In this document: piece after piece, positions 30,597 through 32,431 of the stretch
Layout: the number at the start of each line of letters is the position of its first letter
How positions within the stretch are numbered: position 1 is the first letter of the stretch
Origin: Alterluteimonas quercicellularis
Lineage (GTDB): Bacteria; Pseudomonadota; Gammaproteobacteria; Xanthomonadales; Xanthomonadaceae
DNA: 32,431 nucleotides
Reading direction: 5' to 3'
Assembly: GCF_021191635.1 (NCBI RefSeq)
Contig: NZ_JAIWPR010000063.1
Coordinates: forward strand, 1-32,431
Notes under the pieces: model-generated
The model's database searches: none
Told to the model about the DNA's origin: nothing
What the model saw: the letters and a program-made list of their open reading frames with translations, nothing else
Position numbers and translations under genes: made by a program

Positions 30597-30672
30597 AAGA
30601 ACCGCCTGGAGCGGTTCTTGACATCGCGCCGGCGATGGCCCGCAGGGTGACCGCCAGGGATGGCGGTCACCC
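30597..30672. repeat. Cluster of three consecutive hairpins
   Basis: Stem 1: AAGAACCGC / GCGGTTCTT (30597-30605 with 30611-30619). Stem 2: CATCGC / GCGATG (30622-30627 with 30632-30637). Stem 3: GGGTGACCGCC / GGCGGTCACCC (30645-30655 with 30662-30672). All arms are perfect. The element fills the space between tesB and the amidase gene. It looks like a dispersed multi-hairpin repeat of the kind common in xanthomonad intergenic DNA, but no second copy occurs in this window. Confidence 0.65.
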
Positions 30673-30749
30673 ATGCTCATGGACCGCTCGTACACTGCGC
30701 TCCGCCACGCGCCATCCGGCGGCGCTCGCGACGAATCGTGAACAGGTTC

Positions 30750-31331
30750 TCAGGCCGCGGGCGGCAGGCGCTGCAGCCCGCAGCGCGCCAGCACCGTCGC
30801 CCAGGGGAACAGCGGGCCGGGATCGACCTTGCGGGCGATCGTGCGCCGCGGATCGTCGGCGGCCGGCAGCCGCTCGGTGTCCAGTTCCTCGTGGCCGGCG
30901 ATCCAGCGCAGCGCCGGCAAGGTCGCGCGCAGGCGGTCGAGCAGGGCCAGCAGGGCCTCGACCTGGGCGGCGGGGTAGGGCTCGGTCATCGCCTGGTGGT
31001 CGCTGTCGTACCAGCGCGGGTAGCGGCCCAGGTTGACCAGCTCGATGCCCACCGAGCGCGGGTTCCAGCCGCGCACGTGGTGCGCCACGCGCAGCGCCGG
31101 CACGTACTCGACCACCGCGCCGTCGCGGTCCACGTACCAGTGGCCGCTGGCGCCGGTGCCGCGCTCCGGGTAGAGGATGCGCTCGCCGTACTCGCGTGCC
31201 ATCGCCATGTCCGGCAGCTCGGTGCAGTGCACGACCGCGAGGTCGATCTCCTCCGGCGCGCGCACCGGCAGCCGCGCCACGTAGGGCAGCGGCTGCTCGC
31301 GGATGCGCAGGGTCGCGGGGGTGTCCGGCAT
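30750..31331 (-). CDS. N-acetylmuramoyl-L-alanine amidase (Amidase_2/AmpD-like)
   Basis: A 193-residue zinc amidase that cleaves the muramyl-alanine bond of muropeptides. Zinc ligands fit the AmpD pattern: His35 in VVHCTE, His147 in WIAGHEEL and Asp170 in KVDPGPLF (with Lys168). Other family strings are GTGASGHWYVDRDGAVVEYVP and SVGIELVNLGRYPRWYD. There is no signal peptide, as in cytoplasmic AmpD, which recycles anhydromuropeptides and thereby keeps AmpC-type beta-lactamase repressed in other bacteria; whether that applies here is unknown. It is divergent from the MOSC gene, with a shared palindromic -10 element and a predicted leaderless mRNA. Confidence 0.9.
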   Translation of the reverse strand: MPDTPATLRIREQPLPYVARLPVRAPEEIDLAVVHCTELPDMAMAREYGERILYPERGTGASGHWYVDRDGAVVEYVPALRVAHHVRGWNPRSVGIELVNLGRYPRWYDSDHQAMTEPYPAAQVEALLALLDRLRATLPALRWIAGHEELDTERLPAADDPRRTIARKVDPGPLFPWATVLARCGLQRLPPAA

Positions 31332-31338
31332 GGCGCGG

Positions 31339-31348
31339 ATGCTAGCAT
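31339..31348. promoter_or_regulatory. Palindromic bidirectional -10 element for amidase and MOSC genes
   Basis: ATGCTAGCAT is a perfect palindrome. Read either way it gives a TAGCAT -10 hexamer (31343-31348 on plus, 31344-31339 on minus). The two start codons (A of ATG at 31356 and 31331) are both exactly 12.5 bp from its centre, so both messages would start within 1 nt of the ATG. Confidence 0.6.
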
Positions 31349-31355
31349 TCGGCGG

Positions 31356-31859
31356 ATGACCCGCCTGCCGCCGCCCGGCTCCGAACTGCACCGGCTGATG
31401 ACGCGTTTCGCGGCGGCCGGCCGCGTCGAGTGGATCGGCCTGCGGCCGGCGCGCGACGTGCCCATGCGCGAGGTCGGCGAGGCGCGGGCGCAGGCCGGTC
31501 GCGGCCTGGAGGGCGATCGCTACGCGGGCGGCAGCGGCAGCCGCGGGGTGACCCTGATCCAGGCCGAGCACCTGCCGGCGATCGCCGCGCTGGTGCGCGC
31601 GCCGGCGCTGGCGCCGGCCACGCTGCGGCGCAACCTGGTCGTGTCCGGCATCCCGCTGCTCGCGCTGAAGGGCCAGCGCTTCCGCATCGGCGGGACGGTG
31701 CTGGAAGGAACGGCGCCCTGCGACCCGTGCTCGCGCATGGAGGCCGCGCTCGGTCCCGGCGGCTACAACGCGATGCGCGGCATGGGCGGGCTGTGCGCGC
31801 GGGTGATCGCCGGCGGCGCGCTGCGGATCGGCGACGCGGTGGAATGGATCGAGGCATGA
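31356..31859 (+). CDS. MOSC-domain protein
   Basis: A 167-residue protein with the MOSC (molybdenum cofactor sulfurase C-terminal) fold. Family features include GRGLEGDRYAGGSGSRGVTLIQAEHL, RRNLVVSGIPLLALKGQRFRIG and the conserved cysteine segment GTAPCDPCSRME (Cys122 and Cys125), ending in CARVIAGGALRIGDAV. Such proteins bind the molybdenum cofactor or handle N-hydroxylated compounds (YiiM/YuaD types); the exact substrate is not known. It has a predicted leaderless start and overlaps the next gene by 4 nt (ATGA), forming a two-gene operon. Confidence 0.93.
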   Translation: MTRLPPPGSELHRLMTRFAAAGRVEWIGLRPARDVPMREVGEARAQAGRGLEGDRYAGGSGSRGVTLIQAEHLPAIAALVRAPALAPATLRRNLVVSGIPLLALKGQRFRIGGTVLEGTAPCDPCSRMEAALGPGGYNAMRGMGGLCARVIAGGALRIGDAVEWIEA

Positions 31860-32386
31860 CCACGCGCGGGCACTGCATCCTCTCCCACGGCTTCGAGAGC
31901 GGGCCGGAGGCGGCCAAGGTCGCGGCGCTGGCCGAGGTCGCGCAGCGCCTGGGCTGGACCCACGAACGGCCCGACTACACCGACCTCGACGCGCGCCGCG
32001 AGACGAGCCCGCTGGGCGACGTGCCGGCGCGCCTGGAGCGCCTGCTCGGGCTCGCGCGCGCTGCCGCGGGCCGCGGCCCGCTGGTGCTGGCAGGTTCCAG
32101 CCTGGGCGCGTGGATCTCCGGGCGCGTCTCGCTGCAGGTGCCGGTGGCGGCCCTGTTCCTGATGGCGCCGCCGGTGCGCATGGGCGGGGCGCCCGCGCTG
32201 GAGGCGGCCGCGGTGCCGACCTCTATCGTGCACGGCTGGGACGACGAGCTGATCCCCGCCGTGCAGGTGGTGGACTGGGCGCTGCCGCGCCGCGCGCGCC
32301 TGCTGCTGGTCGACGACGGCCACCGCCTGGCCGCGCACGTGGACGCCAGCGCCGAGGCCTTCGCGCAACTGCTCTCCGCGTTGTAG
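31856..32386 (+). CDS. YqiA-like alpha/beta-fold hydrolase
   Basis: A 176-residue small hydrolase. It begins CILSHGFESGPEAAKVAALAEVAQRLGW, typical of the YqiA/UPF0227 type group. The nucleophile is Ser82 in LAGSSLGAW, the acid Asp129/130 in VHGWDDELIP and the base His156 in VDDGHRLAAH. Esterase activity is likely; the substrate is unknown. It is translationally coupled to the MOSC gene. Its TAG stop is part of a REP element (GTAG at 32383-32386). Confidence 0.87.
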   Translation: MTTRGHCILSHGFESGPEAAKVAALAEVAQRLGWTHERPDYTDLDARRETSPLGDVPARLERLLGLARAAAGRGPLVLAGSSLGAWISGRVSLQVPVAALFLMAPPVRMGGAPALEAAAVPTSIVHGWDDELIPAVQVVDWALPRRARLLLVDDGHRLAAHVDASAEAFAQLLSAL

Positions 32387-32416
32387 GAGCGCGCTCGCGC
32401 GCGATGCTCTTTTCCC
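32383..32416 (+). repeat. GTAG-type REP element (partner may lie beyond window)
   Basis: It begins GTAGGAGCGCGCTCGCGCGC and continues GATGCTCTTTTCCC, nearly identical to the minus-strand copy at 6242-6273. The sequence up to the window end (to 32431) may be the spacer of an inverted pair like that at 6189-6273. Confidence 0.8.
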
Positions 32417-32431
32417 GGATGCGGTGGGAGC

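Overview
The window is a stretch of very GC-rich bacterial chromosome. The protein set points to Xanthomonadaceae (Lysobacter/Luteimonas-like): a MinC with the xanthomonad N-terminus, Bpt arginyltransferase, PurT, a TesB thioesterase followed by a DUF2007 protein, and GTAG-type REP repeats. Family-level placement is inference from protein resemblance. No rRNA, tRNA, CRISPR array or complete insertion sequence was seen.

Layout. 1-1012 (minus): a GNAT acetyltransferase followed by the 5' part of minC, cut by the window edge. 1175-3093 (plus): a NarL-type sensor kinase and response regulator. 3303-5602 (plus): a membrane-anchored SRPBCC/GyrI-like fusion, a strong terminator, a DUF423 membrane protein and an AlkA-like DNA glycosylase. 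5625-10080 (minus): a small protein with a caspase-like His/Cys pattern, an M15 peptidase, a lipoprotein hydrolase, DUF4177, and an SPFH / small membrane protein / Arc-type repressor cluster behind a promoter with a duplicated TGATATCG operator. purT follows on plus (10214-11428).

11462-14369 (minus) is the most interesting locus. It is a tightly overlapping five-gene unit: roadblock/LC7 protein, soluble Aer-like FAD-type PAS protein, PhnD-like binding protein without a signal peptide, and two unrecognised proteins, the last of which looks like a second, diverged roadblock fold. A near-consensus FNR box sits exactly 41.5 bp upstream of the start site predicted from a -10-like element. I read it as a candidate undescribed oxygen/redox signalling module.

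14518-17048 (minus) carries an endonuclease/exonuclease/phosphatase lipoprotein, bpt and an atypical PAP2-like membrane protein. A six-EF-hand exported protein follows on plus, with a clear terminator. From about 17970 to 26155 the sequence looks accessory: longer gene-free gaps, visibly less extreme GC, and oxidoreductases interleaved with regulators (ATP/ADP-antiporter-like transporter, an SDR with a signal peptide, two related LysR proteins, a second SDR, TetR, and a pdxI-like pyridoxal reductase). Then come a LysR-hydrolase pair, an ECF sigma factor fused to a membrane domain, tesB-DUF2007, a three-hairpin intergenic element, and a divergent amidase/MOSC pair sharing a palindromic -10 element.

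Two themes cut across the window. GTAG-type REP elements lie at the 3' ends of three genes and in all three the TAG of the repeat is the gene's stop codon. Several genes appear leaderless, with a -10 hexamer placed so that transcription would begin at or within 2 nt of the start codon.
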